This document shows, piece by piece, positions 11,300 to 24,504 of a stretch of 64,000 nt of DNA. A model generated the notes under the pieces. It was not told where the DNA came from and ran no database searches. It was given only the letters and a program-made list of their open reading frames with translations. This DNA is from Diprion similis (taxonomy: Eukaryota; Arthropoda; Insecta; Hymenoptera; Diprionidae): NCBI RefSeq assembly GCF_021155765.1, contig NC_060112.1, positions 17,484,001 through 17,548,000 of the forward strand, given 5' to 3'. Position 1 is the stretch's first letter; each line of letters starts with the position of its first letter. Both the position numbers and the translations under genes were made by a program.

Positions 11300-14217
11300 A
11301 TGCAAGAAGGTAGCACCGCAGTGGCGCTAGCAATGGTCACCCCTGGCTACGATCAGGACCCTGCAAGCGGGGTAGCTGACTATACGACACATCAAGACCA
11401 AGCTCAGTTTGAAGCAGACAAAAGGGCCGTCTATAAACATCCTCTATTCCCATTATTAGCGTTACTGTTTGAAAGATGCGAGCAAGCAACGCAAAGCTCA
11501 GACAATTCAACATCGGAAAGTTTCAACATGGACATTCAGGCGTTTGTCCAACATCAAGAAAGAGACCGAAAACCATTCCTAATCAATGACCCAGAGATTG
11601 ATGGTCTGGTAAGTCTCATATGTGCAATCTATTTCACTCAAAAGAATAGGATTTGTATCACTGCTGATGTACAGCTCATCTCAGTGGACTAGCAACTTGA
11701 TTTAAGTTCTAAACAATTCTTGCCGACCAACTAAAATTAAACTACATTTTTTTTACATCCATGTGTCCAGTTTTTATGGGAGTTCTGGAAATTTCTTTAA
11801 ACTTGAGTTGCCGTTTACAAAGATATTTTAATCAAATTTTTTAAGCCCACACATTAATGTCTATCGTAAATAGAATTCTAGAGCACAGTTCGTACAGAGT
11901 TCCAATGAAGTACTGCCCAAGCTCGTAAATTAGAAAAATAAATGAAAGTAATTAAATAACATCAGAATAGATAGTGAACAGTTGAACAACACTAGTGAAA
12001 TATTGCTGTTTTTGCAGATGATCAAGGCCATACAGGTGTTACGAATTCATCTGCTAGAATTGGAAAAAGTTCAGGAACTCTGCAAAGACTTTTGCAACAG
12101 ATACATAACGTGTCTAAAGGGCAAAATGCAGAGCGAAAATCTACTTCGCAGCGACTACAGTCATCAGGGACACGATATGGGTCCTTCGAGCGGCAGCAAC
12201 GGAAGCAGCCCTCTACAGGTTAGTCGCATTCTCATTCGCAGGGATCCCTACCCTGTCCCATTACCTAAGTAGATATCCTTATAGTATTAGAGGTGTGGGA
12301 GTATCGTTGATGCCAAAATTTCAATGATAACTCTGGGCAGAATTATAATAATGATAGACATAATTCTTTTCTTAGTCTCATTATTTCTTGTAATATATGC
12401 TGTGGGAATTCAAAAGAATTGTAACAAAAAATAAACAACATGTAATAATATAAAAGAATGGCTCATAGAATAATTGGTAGAACTTATTCTTGATAAATTC
12501 TCTCGATTTTCAATACGTTATAAGTTTCTATGGTTACACTGTGTAAACAAACATTTTCAATTCTCATCAATTGATTCAATTTGTCGCATACCAGTTGATA
12601 GTTGCAACAATTCGCATGAAAGATGTTACATTGAAAATATGGTACTTGCACACCTCTTGAAAGCGTAATAGTATCCCACCCCTGCTCTCTGACGGCTAGT
12701 TGCGACATATATTTGCCAGGTGCTGTCATCTACAGGCAATGATGTTGAGTCGGGAGCTAACGGACTCGGAGTGAGCGGGGGGGATCTACTGTTGGAGAGT
12801 AGTGCGGGTATTTTGGCGATTCACGGAGAGAGGGGTAATGACCGTCCCTCTTCCACGCGGTCGTCATCCGCCACTCAACACTCAAACAGATCTAGCAGCC
12901 AGGACAACGATGATCCACCCTCGCCATCGATGGTCCATGGTAGCACTCCCCTTTCACAGATCGGGGCTCACCCTAACGCATCTGCAAATGACATGTATCT
13001 CGGTCAAGGTAAGCTTGTTTATGATTTTATTGTCGTTCCGTAATTAGGATTACTTTTTCCAGAAGCATTATACCTGTTGATAATCGTGTGTTCTCTACAA
13101 TTTTATAATCATTTCAACAGTGTCTTGATATGTTTGATACAATGTATGAAGAGTATACTATTGATTACTTACGTTTGTAGAGGAATTTGACTCAGTAAAT
13201 ACCGGTGAAAGAATATACTTGGAAGAAGCTGGATATTGGGGACTTCTTCCACTGCAACAACGTGAAAATCAGTATATTGATGTTGGTGATGCTAGTGACG
13301 AAAAGTATTTTGGTTCGAAGTTACCCTACCCTATTATTTACTGCTAACATCGTCTCTGCAGAGATACCTTTCGAAATAAAAACATCTCTCCCAAGCTTTG
13401 ACTTGATATTTATGCTATTCACATGCTAGTTTTGTGATTTTTAAAGCGATTTAGTCGGAATTATATTCTCCATTTCACTGGAGAATCTTGACGTTTCTTG
13501 AAGATTTCGAATACCAATGCAAAAAATAAGTTTATTTTATTTAAATAGGCATTCATTTTTGTTGTGTCAGTTTTTCCTAGTAGAATATGCTAGTGATGTC
13601 ATGGTTGCTCAAGAATTGTAAATGAACATCAATTAGATATTACTGTTGCAGGCTCCCCATCTCCAGCACCGAGTGAAGATGAAGACGAAGGTTGTGGTAC
13701 AACAACTTCCGGTCATAGTGGCGGTCACAGTAGCGCTAGAAAGGGAAGACAAAAACGAGGTGTCCTTCCGAAACAAGCCACCAGTATTATGCGGTCTTGG
13801 CTTTTCCAACACTTGGTTGTAAGTATAGATATCCTTTCGTCAGTATGGTGTTTAAAAATTATTGTGTGAAAAAAATGTAAAAATTTATTACAGCATCCAT
13901 ACCCGACGGAAGATGAAAAACGACAAATTGCAAGCCAAACGAACCTAACGCTTCTTCAGGTTAATAACTGGTTCATTAATGCCAGACGACGAATTTTACA
14001 ACCGATGTTAGATGGTGCAGGAGCAGAGGCGATACCTCGTGCTGGCAAGCGACACAAAGTTGCCAAACACGTCGCGCAGCAACAGCAACCACAAAGCCAA
14101 CAACAGTCAGGCTGGCAGTCGGAAGATTCAGGGAGTGACTCAGGTACCAGCGATGGCGAAGTTGATGTCGATAGAACTAAAGATGGCAATGATAGCGACG
14201 AAGACGATCTTCACTGA
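11300..14217 (+). CDS. PKNOX: PKNOX/PREP-type TALE homeodomain transcription factor
   Basis: Five coding exons join in frame: 11300-11608, 12018-12218, 12720-13008, 13652-13818 and 13894-14217 (429 residues, all GT-AG). Residues ~33-60 carry the MEINOX A block ([22 protein letters not shown]). The B block begins at residue 104 ([18 protein letters not shown]). These blocks bind PBX/Extradenticle in the known family. The TALE homeodomain is at about 299-358, split between exons 4 and 5, with the three-residue loop extension (HPYPTEDEK) and recognition helix [10 protein letters not shown] Gln-rich stretch and an acidic Ser/Asp/Glu tail follow. The A and B blocks and the [10 protein letters not shown] end fit PKNOX better than MEIS/homothorax. 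It should act in the nucleus as a PBX partner. The start at 11300 is the first ATG in frame after the acceptor at 11249. The middle exon is Ser-rich and poorly conserved. Confidence 0.94.
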
Positions 14218-14551
14218 CCTCTGTCTACTAAAAGAAACGTCGGCTCTCCGCGGTATCTTCACACCCAGTTGCTCACTACAGTATTAAGGCATTCGACGTT
14301 ATATTTTGCTTTAACTGTCCGATACGTAATCATTCTTGCAAGTCGGGGACATGTAGGTCAAGTATATCAAGCTCTTCTATTATCATGAATCTTATATCGC
14401 ATTTGTTTGTTAATTGTTCATAGCTGTTTGCGACTACACACTTGTGATTTTCGCACATTTCCTTTATTTCCCCCTGTTTACTCTACGGTATTAGTAAAAT
14501 TGTTTATTACGAGTTACCAACAAATATGACTGAAGTTTAACAATTTGTCGT

Positions 14552-14557
14552 AATAAA
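14552..14557 (+). terminator. Polyadenylation signal AATAAA for PKNOX
   Basis: Canonical hexamer about 335 bp after the PKNOX stop, in an AT-rich 3' untranslated region. Later signals could also be used. Confidence 0.5.
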
Positions 14558-14599
14558 TAAATATACTTTGCTCATTTGATTTTAGTTTTTATAATTTGG

Positions 14600-17500
14600 T
14601 CATTTACAGTACTTTATGCCTTCATAAATTAGTGTTTAATATTGTGCCATCGAAGAGCATGGTAACTTGGTTACTTGTCGAGACAACCAGCTCTGCATCG
14701 TCGTCACGTAGCAAAGTGCTGTCCCTCCATGATAATAATAATAACTACTTAAATTAAAAATATATGAGTATATTTTTAAACTCTAAGTGTCGTCTCTGTG
14801 CATGTACCACAGCTTGCGGGCTGGTACTGCTGTACATAGTAATACATACTAAACTAAACCTATTACTAAGTAATAACGTTGAAACGATAAATATTAACAG
14901 TTCGTAACGAAAAAATTTTTAATATTACGCTGCATTAACGGAAGACATACGACGTGACGACACGCACACGCCACGCATAGTTGATAGCCATACGCTGTCT
15001 ACATATGATAATTACCGTTTTAAATCAAATAACTTCTGATACGTTTTTTAATGAAAATCAACTTATGAACAAAAAATTATGATTTGTATTAATTCTACAT
15101 CGACAAATTTGCACGTCAATAATCTCGATTCTTACTACAATTCTATTCAAATTCCCGATCAAATTATTCTTATTAAGCAGCTGAAAATGGCAATAAATCG
15201 AGATAATTTATTCTATGAGGTATATTTTGTGATAATTGGTAAGGTGCCACGTGTTGCATTTCTTGGGCTATGTAACGTTATTAAATGATGAAAAGAACTT
15301 ATGTTTACGACGTGCGAAATAAAGGTGTTGATGAACATTTTCTGAAATTTTATACCTATTATTCTATAGAATGAAAAATATATATATATATAACCAGCTT
15401 GTAAATGTACTTACATAAATCGAACGCCATCATCAGTTGCAGACAGCACGTAACATGGTATAGCTTGGTATAAGGTTTACCAAATAATGTTGCATTGGTG
15501 GAAATTTACATGCGTGCAATAATTATGTCCCGATATAGGAATCTGTTAATTCGGATAGTGCAGTAAATCTCGTACAAGGCTATATTTATATCTTATATGA
15601 TCTTTGAAATTAAGGAAAATAATAGGATAAAAGGTAGGTTTTAAGGCTGAACCACGTATACGTATGTGCTGCGGCACCAGACAACTGTGATAGCTCGGTG
15701 GGCGGTGCCCAGCCTCCTACTTCATACTTGTATACTGAATGAATACTAATGATTAGTAAATACTTAAAATTAAGAATTATATATGTATATATATGATACA
15801 TATGGTTCGAACATATGCAAAACAAAATGTTGATCAAATTTATATTTGATTATATAATAACACGCGATTATCTCATCCCATGAAACCTATTGCATAAAAC
15901 AAAAATTTCTAAAACAACCTGTGTTGTGTATGTACGGACCTTCAGGCTGAACTTATCAGGTTATTTGCACGCAACGTGTAATTTTCACTTCAGATTTTAA
16001 CATCACTTATAATCGACCTAAGGATGATATATGATATAACAATTTTACACAATTCATTTTATTATAAATCCCACATATGTACTGCCTAACTCATTTTCTT
16101 AATTTCACTTGTCGTCTGTCATTGTCTCCGTATCTTGAAAGTGTTACATGCGTTTCTATTATTACAGCAAATAATTGTAACAATAACACTGCGTAAACAT
16201 TTATGCGGGAGTGCGTAACTTTTTTCGTTACACGAAGTTATTATCAAAGTTTATTATTATCAGCAGTCTTCTTTTTGTTTCAAGTTGTGTACATTCTTGA
16301 ACACTTAGTTTATGGATTGCTCACTCAGTATAAATGTTAATAAGTGATGACTTTTCGTTACAAAAATATGTGTCATTCTTTAATTGTTGAGAAAAGTCAT
16401 GTCTTGGGAAAAATAATTCGGTATGACAATTCAAATTATTTCCCCTATTTCGATACAAATCAGATAAATTTGAAACTACTCCCTGCTGAGTTGAAAATGA
16501 AGATTATAATGTACACACAGGAAGTAAGAGTATATACATAATGCATACATACTAAAAAAAATATTGCCTACTGGTGAAATCAAAGAAATGAATTTCTCTT
16601 TTTCTCTCTCTTTTTGTCTCGTGTACATCCACGCCCTGTTAATTAAGTTTATTGATAATAAATGCCATCACGCTTGCAAAAATCCCCCATATTTTTTACA
16701 ATACCATCTTACACCTTGTACAGTTATACATACTTCTTATATCTACAAAAAGCTTGATCAATTAAAATTATTATACACCGAAAAGTGACTTGCCAAAGAA
16801 CAAATAACTTTGTTATTTTCCTGAAATTTTGAAGTTGCTTTTGGTTTTAACCACCGTGTTTGTTTATGATTTTAAATGAAAAAGCAACTGATGCAGTCCC
16901 CAAAATATTAAGGTAAATAATTTTCTAATGATATGAATCATAATATTGAGTGTAATAAATTGTGAAGATTTTGTGTACATCAGAAATACTGGCATTCAGC
17001 GCCTCCATCTTTATGACAAGCAGTGCTATTTGTTATCACTTTCTGTGTTCAAAGAATATTACGTATAGCTTCGTGTAAATACTATTACCTGCATAATGGT
17101 CTTTTTCAAAAAAGTATTACAGGTTCTCGATAGAAATGGGTATCTCACCGTCCCCATATTTTGAATGAACATTTTTAGTTTGAAAATTTAAGTTCATCTG
17201 TTTTCCATTGAAGTCAATAGCATAATTCTTCATCGACGTATTATCCACATTGAAAAGTAACATACAAATAGTTGTAGAGCATATAATTACCAGAAGCGAA
17301 GAAAAGTTGAAAAAATAATCCAGCTGCACCAATCAATTGAATAGTTGAGGAACATGTGGTGATGTGTTTGATTCCCTGTCCAGTTATAATGTTGGGTACA
17401 TTTTTCAAATCATAAAATTTCAAAGTGTTCTCACCCCATCATATGATCTGAATCAGAGAAATTTGTAGTCACGTAGAAATAATGCTGTGATTATCAAATT

Positions 17501-17930
17501 TAGTACCTTTGTGTTAGCAGTATGTTAGTTTCACTGTGTAACAAAACCCTTGAGCAAAAAGCAAATTAATCTAAAGTATAAAAATTAAGTGATGCCATGA
17601 CTTTGTTATAGAGCCTTTTACAATTGTGCGAAGCCAATATTATAGTATGTAGTTTTAGGATAAGATATTAAAGAAAAAAAAATTGAAATGTTTAAGCTTT
17701 TCTGCAATTTTCTCATACTGGTTATTCTGTGGTTGTTCCAACTTATATTTGTCAAGATTAATACAGTATATGTTGTTGAACAATAATGTTCAATAGTAAT
17801 GATTTTTGAAAAAAAAAACATGAAGAAAACTTGAAATGGGAAAATTGCATTTATGAGTAGCGACTCAGTCACCGACGTAACACAGCACTAGTATTAGACA
17901 AGCAGAATGACAGATCCACTCATTTTCATC
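14600..17930. other. AT-rich spacer after PKNOX, nothing recognised
   Basis: Only short frames such as 15079-15288 (+), 16344-16541 (+) and 17117-17332 (-) occur. None has a recognisable domain, a splice context or a biased codon pattern. The part nearest PKNOX may be 3' untranslated region. Confidence 0.6.
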
Positions 17931-17944
17931 TTGTGCTTGAGCTC

Positions 17945-18480
17945 AAGTGACCACCTTTTCATGCTTGATTTTTCAGTCAACTTCGAACAGCTGATATTGT
18001 TACGGGAAGGTTCGCAAATACACAACGATTATATGGCTGAAACATACTAGTTTCATCTTTATTTCGAGTTTTGAAATTTGCAAATTGGTCCCTTACTATT
18101 TTTCATTTGCGCTCATTTTATTTGAAGTGACTTTATTAAACACTTTTCAGACGTAAAAAATTAAAAACGAAAGACTTGACAAAATTCGATTAATTCCACA
18201 TATTTTTCGTAGTTCTTTCTGAAATCTAATCATTCTAATTCCTGCGAAATCTACATATCAGAATCGAATGTGTATCAAATTTTGAGTGAGGTTTGAGTTG
18301 TTTTGAGTGAAATAAACGCAGTTAAACGATTATGGATTATTTTTTTCGAGTTTCAAAGCTTCAAATGGAGATGAGACTAGAACCTTTCAGCTGCATAATC
18401 GTTGGTTATTTGCGAAGCTTCCTGTATTCGCTGTTTAAAGTCAAGTTGAAAATCAAGCACGAAATGGCGACCACCGTGTC
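17945..18480. mobile_element. Fold-back (MITE-like) element of about 540 bp
   Basis: Two inverted arms of about 140 nt, at 17945-18085 and about 18345-18480, share long matching stretches. Examples are tgcttgatttt / aaaatcaagca, ttcgcaaata / tatttgcgaa and acgattat / ataatcgt. The ends carry gaccacc (17948-17954) and its complement ggtggtc. Identity between arms looks like 75-80% by eye, so the copy is old. There is no open frame for a transposase, so this would be a non-autonomous element. Confidence 0.7.
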
Positions 18481-18489
18481 AAGCTATGT

Positions 18490-19956
18490 ATAACTGTTTG
18501 GCTAAGAAGTTCTTATTTTTCTCTTTCTTTTTTAGCGTTCCTAAACAGTATTCTACAACTCTTTTAATCTTGAGATTTGTTGCTCGGTTAATGACAACTG
18601 TATTGCTAGTACTATAATTTGTTATTCTACCATTGCAGATAAATTAGTAGAACTCATAAAATGTGATACTACACATTTATCTTTATAAGTAATATTGAAG
18701 AATTCTTTTAGACTTAAAAATCAGTCAAGATTTTAATTAACATGGGGCATACACTTCTGATGAAAGTAATTACAATCAAATTAATTCACAATTAATAATA
18801 TTACATATTATAATGTTATGCACTGCTCGATTCCATTTCTAACTGTATGAATTAATTGATATCATAAGTAGAGAGAGCATATAAAAATAAAAACGGCGAG
18901 GGTCGCTCCCGCTAAGGTGAACGCGCGCTGATACTTTAGGTATAATAAATAAGGTATTACAGATCCTTGGCGTTTGCGACAAGTCATTGTTATATGTTAT
19001 TTAGCTGAGAGACTGAAGGCCAAAGTACTGAACCCCCTTAAAACAGCTACTTATTTTAAAAAAGCATTGGTGGACCCTAAATAATGAAAATTTTAAATAA
19101 TTGCTCCGAGGGCGTAACCACACACATTTTGAATTCAAAGACTAGTTACTGGAACATTACGTTCTTCTCGACGCAAATCTAGCCTGGTCATTGTCATGTG
19201 GTTCGCGGCGTATCCCTAGCAATCCGCAGTTCCACTGAAATAATTCAAGTTTATTGAAATCTAGATTTTGCTAATTGGGGCCTAGATTGAATTACAAGCG
19301 AATATTTATTGTCACTAGGTGGCATGCGGATAAGAACAGTGAAAAGCCACAAACGTAAATTTTCATGAAGCCACAAAAATTTATGCTACTTTTCTGATAA
19401 ATTAATTATTCGCATTGACACACATTCAAATAGTACAAACATGGATATGAAATATTTTTCCGAAAAGCAATCTACCTTAGGCAATACTGGGTTTACATTT
19501 CAGAATAGGTTGTCGACAAATACATTACAAAGTCTGCTTCTACATAAAAAATTAATATTACTCGTAATGCAGCCGAATAGGTATGAAGTTTTTGTAACTC
19601 TTCACTGAGATTGCAAATTGTCAGACACATTACTACATGTAGATATTATATTTTAGGAATGTCATAGGCAAAGTATGAGAGAAAAAACGCGTTTTAATTT
19701 CCCGCTTTATCCACAGAGCTATGAAGAAGCGAAATTATGGTGTGCCGACTGTAATTTATATGTAATCTGATCAATCTGAGGTATAAACCCATTTCAAAGC
19801 GCAAGTGGATCGCAAGTTCAATAATAATAATTCAAATCGATAAGCATTCCAATAACACATACATAACTCCAAATAAATACGTTTTAATTGATTGTTGTAA
19901 TGCATAAAAGTATACCTACGTATATACTCATTCAATGATTAGTCATAGATTTCAAC
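18490..19956. other. Spacer and probable nicastrin 3' untranslated region
   Basis: AT-rich and without coding frames. The first minus-strand polyadenylation hexamer downstream of the nicastrin stop is at 19310-19305, so roughly 19300-19956 may be its 3' untranslated region. Confidence 0.5.
19305..19310 (-). terminator. Candidate polyadenylation signal for nicastrin
   Basis: TTTATT on the plus strand, i.e. AATAAA on the minus strand, about 650 bp past the nicastrin stop. It is the nearest one seen. Confidence 0.35.
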
Positions 19957-22426
19957 TTACATCCGATTGAAAAGGAGATCAGCACGGAACTGGATAAACC
20001 AGACTATGATAAACGAAGCAATTGCAACTAAAATTCCAATAATCACGCTCAAACGTTCTGCTGCTGCAGAGGGCTTCAGAAACATCCTCATGCTTAGTAC
20101 TTGCCACACGGATTCTGTCCATGTGGAATAATTTCCGGATTTCATATCATATCCTGCGAATATTGAAGTAAAAACATTAATGATTAGTCTTCATAAATTC
20201 TTACATTATTGGTTTCACTTGTTTTTTCAGTTCAAGACATACAAGTTCAGAAAAATTCATGTTAACATTACCATGCAATATGAAAGCTGGGCTTGTTGCA
20301 ATGCTGTAATTGACTGTAGAGTTGATGCACGTCCCTTGGAAATTAAGTCCTTCCACCCAAAGGAAATGGTTTGCATGGCACATACTGGAATCATATTCAG
20401 ACAGTGTTGTACCTGTCAATAAAGCCAACAGGTGTCCAGTTAAACGTGTCGCGCGATTTAGCGATCTGGTAACGCCAACATACAGTGGCAGGACATGATT
20501 CGGTAATTCGTGGCCAGGAGCCGAAGCTGATCTAAATAAAGAACAGTTGGCGCTTTCTAGGTAACAAGAGAGAATTTTTGTAACGAGGTTCTCGATATTT
20601 CCAGAACCATTATTGGATGCATTTGTCCCAGTAACAGTGACAAATAGCTGATTAGCAAGCTCACGTGCAATTTTATCCAGACTTTTGGCAAGACCAGATT
20701 CAGAGCTAAAATTAAAAACAATTACCAATGAGTTGGCAGGAATACAATACAGACAGAAGAGAATGTTTATCCAAATAATGATATTCATACCTCGTGAAAT
20801 CGACACTTTCTGCATCATCCAAAATACTGTGATAATACTTGTTTGTGAAATTTACCCCATGATTTGCAATTACTGTTGCACTAATGGTAGAGTTTTCAGC
20901 CAGAAATCTTTGGATTGATGCAGGTGGTACGCTGTCTTTTAAAACTGTTGCAGGTAAGTTTGGGATCAATGCAGTTATTAGTGAATCATTTTCATAGTTG
21001 CTGGAATGCAGATAGATATCTCCTTCCCCAAGTTGGCCCAGCTCAACAACAGTGCGAATTTGATCAAACATTAAAGTTGTCCCTCCCAATGATTGGAAAC
21101 TGCCATTTTTTAAGTCGTACACAAATCGACTGGACCCTATGTAGTCAAACGCTTCACCATTCAACAGTGAAAATACAACATTCGTTTCTGGAAAGCAAAT
21201 ATATTCAAATTGTTCACATTTTTCAAATGGTTCATACTTTTCAATTTCGTACTCACTTCCAACAATTGGATTCATATTGTGCAAATAGTGTGCCGTAGCG
21301 ATGAGTGTAACTAATCCTGTGACTGCACTACTAGCGCCTGGTGCTAGTGCGTCGAATAGACTTGAAGCATCCAAGCGTGCTGTTACAAGGATCACAGATT
21401 CCGTTTCATTGTCCAGTGCTGCTAATGGCCAATGTATATTTCTGTCACCCAAAGGGTCACAGTATTGAGGTGGATTAAAGTTCCATCTTGGCATGCTTCG
21501 TCGTATACAAGTTTCCGAATCCACAGCAGAGAACATAAATGATTTCATTTCCAGGGCACAGAGTGAACGCTGGCTTTGGCTATCACGATCATGTGCATTG
21601 AAGGTAGTGAAACAAGACTTGACATCATTCAATTGACTCTCATCCTGCAGAGTAAAACAAGCTTGAAATTTTTGCATCAATTGGTGTCAACCAAAATCCA
21701 ATGAGGATGTAATTCAAATTCTATGCCTACCTTCAAATGAAACATTGGGAATGGCCAGTCTTCCATGAGCAATGCAGATCCCCAGGGATTCCAAGGTTTA
21801 TCAGTATTGCACTGCTTGAATCCTGAATATCTATTGGGACAGGTATCATCGGGGGAGTAATGGGACGGTCGTTCTAAGCTAGAATTATATGTCAGCAGAA
21901 TTCCATTTATCTTTTCTGTGTTTTGTAACCGAATTAAAGTATCTCTGGTGAACATTGAAAATGGTACAACAGCTGTATATGGCCCAGCATTGCCATTTTT
22001 TTCCAACCATACGAGCTCAGTCTCATTCTCAACTATATGAATAACGCCGACGCTTCCCGATCGACTTGCTGCAAAACAATTTGGTAATTTACTAGTTTCT
22101 AATTTTTTCCATATCTTCTACATTCGCATCGATGTTCAGAAACTTATGACTGACTTTTAATGAAACGTTCTATACTCACATGAACAACCGAATTGGTTAG
22201 TACCATTGTGGCGACGAAAACACGCTGAAACACCTTCTAAAGGCTTGTATATCATGTCTTTGATCCTCTCACTACAAGCTAAAGTGAGAAAAATGTTTCG
22301 TCGAGGTTAAAATCAGAGCAAAAATGACTAAGTGCGATGATAAGCTCTATGGTATGACGTGATAGTCTTACCGGCATTTATGAGAATAAATAGAAGAATG
22401 CATCCTTGGGATATGGGCGCTGCCAT
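19957..22426 (-). CDS. NCSTN: Nicastrin, gamma-secretase subunit
   Basis: Six exons join in frame on the minus strand: 22426-22372, 22278-22180, 22068-21731, 21644-20791, 20705-20272 and 20153-19957 (658 residues; the family is about 700). The N-terminus is a signal peptide (MAAPISQGCILLFILINA) followed by a large Cys-containing, N-glycosylation-rich ectodomain. Residues ~328-335 carry the family hallmark GEAFDYIGSSR, with the Glu (E328) and Tyr (Y332) matching the positions implicated in substrate recognition. The end holds the typical STWTESVW segment and one transmembrane helix (LSVIIGILVAIASFIIVWFI) before a very short tail. Nicastrin is the type I membrane scaffold of gamma-secretase, which cleaves Notch and APP-like proteins. 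The start lies about 690 bp from EMC7, head to head. The stop codon overlaps a good splice donor (see findings), so the last few residues are less certain. Confidence 0.97.
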
Positions 22427-23115
22427 TTTTCCTTTTTAATTTTCGTCTTTCTGGGTATTGTTTGTACTCAATCAATCTGTAAACATATTTAGAATATTAA
22501 TACCTGCAAGCTCGTGAATCAGAGTTTGACATTTTAACGTGACACACGATGGCCGATCCTTACAAATACTACTGGACGTAGGAGCACCGTAGTATAGAAT
22601 ATTTTTTAGCACTTCTGTTGATTAATTTCGGTAATTTGTTTATCGTCTTGAATATTCCATGATTCTATTACGAAAAGAAGGGAACCGTACAGCGGCAAAT
22701 AGTGAACGATATTGAATGTGACGTGAGTCCCATTTTTGCCTATGATTTTTGCATACAACAAAATACAACCACGAACCACGAAACGTCTTATACAAATCTT
22801 ATACATACCCCGGTTACCCTGTGGCGCTCCTGTGGAATATGTTACAAACTATGAACTGAGACCTTAGAGACCAGCCGACTAATTCTGCAATGCACTTATC
22901 GACTCGATATTGCGTCGTCTTCAATCCAGTTCAGATAGGTTCAGTCAACGGACAACGTATCGTTGCAAAAATCACGGGGATATATCCTCAGTTAACGCGG
23001 GGATAATCCAAAACGTGACAGCTAGACGAAATTAACCATTGCAGAAATCTGTTTGACACTCAGAGCCTCACGATTACATTCAAGTCCGCACCCAGCTGAC
23101 TACGAGGAATAGGTT
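22427..23115. promoter_or_regulatory. Shared bidirectional promoter region of nicastrin and EMC7
   Basis: The 689 bp between the two start codons is the only sequence available to start both divergent genes. No TATA box is obvious. A 66-codon minus frame at 22606-22806 looks accidental. Confidence 0.6.
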
Positions 23116-24489
23116 ATGTTGAACAAAATGGCCTTCCTAACAAGATCAGTATCTCTACTTTTAATAATTTGCCAAATTAGCAATGTATTTGGTGAAAACG
23201 ACGAAGAAGTTTCGACCGACAGATACGTCATCGAAGGAAAAGTTTTCCCTCCTGAAAATGCAATACTTAGCGGATGGCAACTCATGACTCACGTCATGGC
23301 AAACGGAGGGGAACATGTTGGATATCTTAGGTATTTACACGACACAATATTTTCCAATTCAACTCACGTTCCTCTGAGTTACTCAGGACCGTTTTTCTTT
23401 CTGTTGTTTTATAGGGAGGACGGTTCGTTCACAATTTCCAATGTCCCGTCGGGTTCTTACATCATCGAAGTTGTCAACCCCAACTATGCTTATGAGCCTG
23501 TACGAGTTGAGATAAATTCCAAGGGAAAGTTCAGAGCTCGAAAAGTGAACTTAATTCAAACTTCACAAGTTATTCAAGTTCCATATCCTTTGAAAATGAG
23601 ACCATTTGCTCCATTCCGATATTTTCAACTTAGAGAACAGTGGAGAGTAACAGATTTCTTATTTAATCCAATGGTACGTAATCTCCCTCCACATGTTGTG
23701 ATAATTGTAACTGTATTTAAAACGATGCAATAATTTTATTTAATTAACATATATAAAGGTAATTGCCCAATTTTTATTTTATTTTTCAAACTAGTTCACT
23801 GCATCTCCTGATGTGTTGGAACTTTATAAAATGTCCTTTCATCATTCAAGCAACATTTTTTTCAGGTTCTCATGATGATACTGCCTCTTTTATTAATAAT
23901 GGTTCTACCAAAAATAATGAATGATCCAGAAACACGAAAGGTTAGTGAAAAAACTGCTTTAGATTTAGTTGCACCGTTGCTAATTCTTATTTTTTTTTTA
24001 TTACTAATACGATATGCAACAAGTGAATCGACCAATGATTTTCGACTGTCTTAACAATACGATTCTAGGATCAGTGCTTGCATTGACCAAATTGGGACAA
24101 GGCTTGGAAGATTTCAAAAAATTGTAACTTAACATGTCATTTATGTCTGAAGCATAGCTTAAAGGCTTTACGATAAAATGCTATTTTCAGTTAGTCATTT
24201 CAATTATGAGAGACAAATTTATTGCTATTGATTATATGAAACTCCCATTGTAATGATAAGTTCTTGTTGAGTGGATGCGAATTATTGGTCAATGAATCAA
24301 GTATATTATTGTAATACTTACAACTGTTGAGTTAAGATTGTCGGTACTTCTTCGTTTCAGGAAATGGAGCAATTGAATAGCTTGACTAAATATGATATGC
24401 CTGAAATGTCAGAAATGATAACGACTTTCTTTGCTGGAGAAGAGAAACAAAAATCAAAAGCAGTGAAAGCGGCTAAGAAGAGACAATAG
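23116..24489 (+). CDS. EMC7: ER membrane protein complex subunit 7
   Basis: Four exons join in frame: 23116-23330, 23415-23673, 23866-23940 and 24361-24489 (225 residues; human EMC7 is about 240). A signal peptide (AFLTRSVSLLLIICQISNVFG) leads into the lumenal beta-sandwich, with VIEGKVFPPE, then EDGSFTISNVPSGSYIIEV and NPNYAYEPVRVEI. One transmembrane helix (VLMMILPLLLIMVLPKIM, exon 3) and a Lys-rich cytosolic tail (KSKAVKAAKKRQ) follow. EMC7 is a single-pass subunit of the ER membrane insertase complex. Two start codons are possible, 23116 and 23128; the second has the better context (aaaATGg) and either leaves a full signal peptide. The first intron (23331-23414) is 84 bp, a multiple of three with no stop. 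Confidence 0.96.
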
Positions 24490-24498
24490 AAACGAAAT

Positions 24499-24504
24499 AA
24501 TAAA
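24499..24504 (+). terminator. Polyadenylation signal AATAAA for EMC7
   Basis: Canonical hexamer 10 bp after the EMC7 stop; the message may also use later sites in the AT-rich flank. Confidence 0.45.

Noticed and set aside
17117-17332. Small membrane protein on the minus strand
   Set aside because: A hydrophobic 71-codon frame in AT-rich spacer, no splice or family support; hydrophobic chance frames are common in such DNA.
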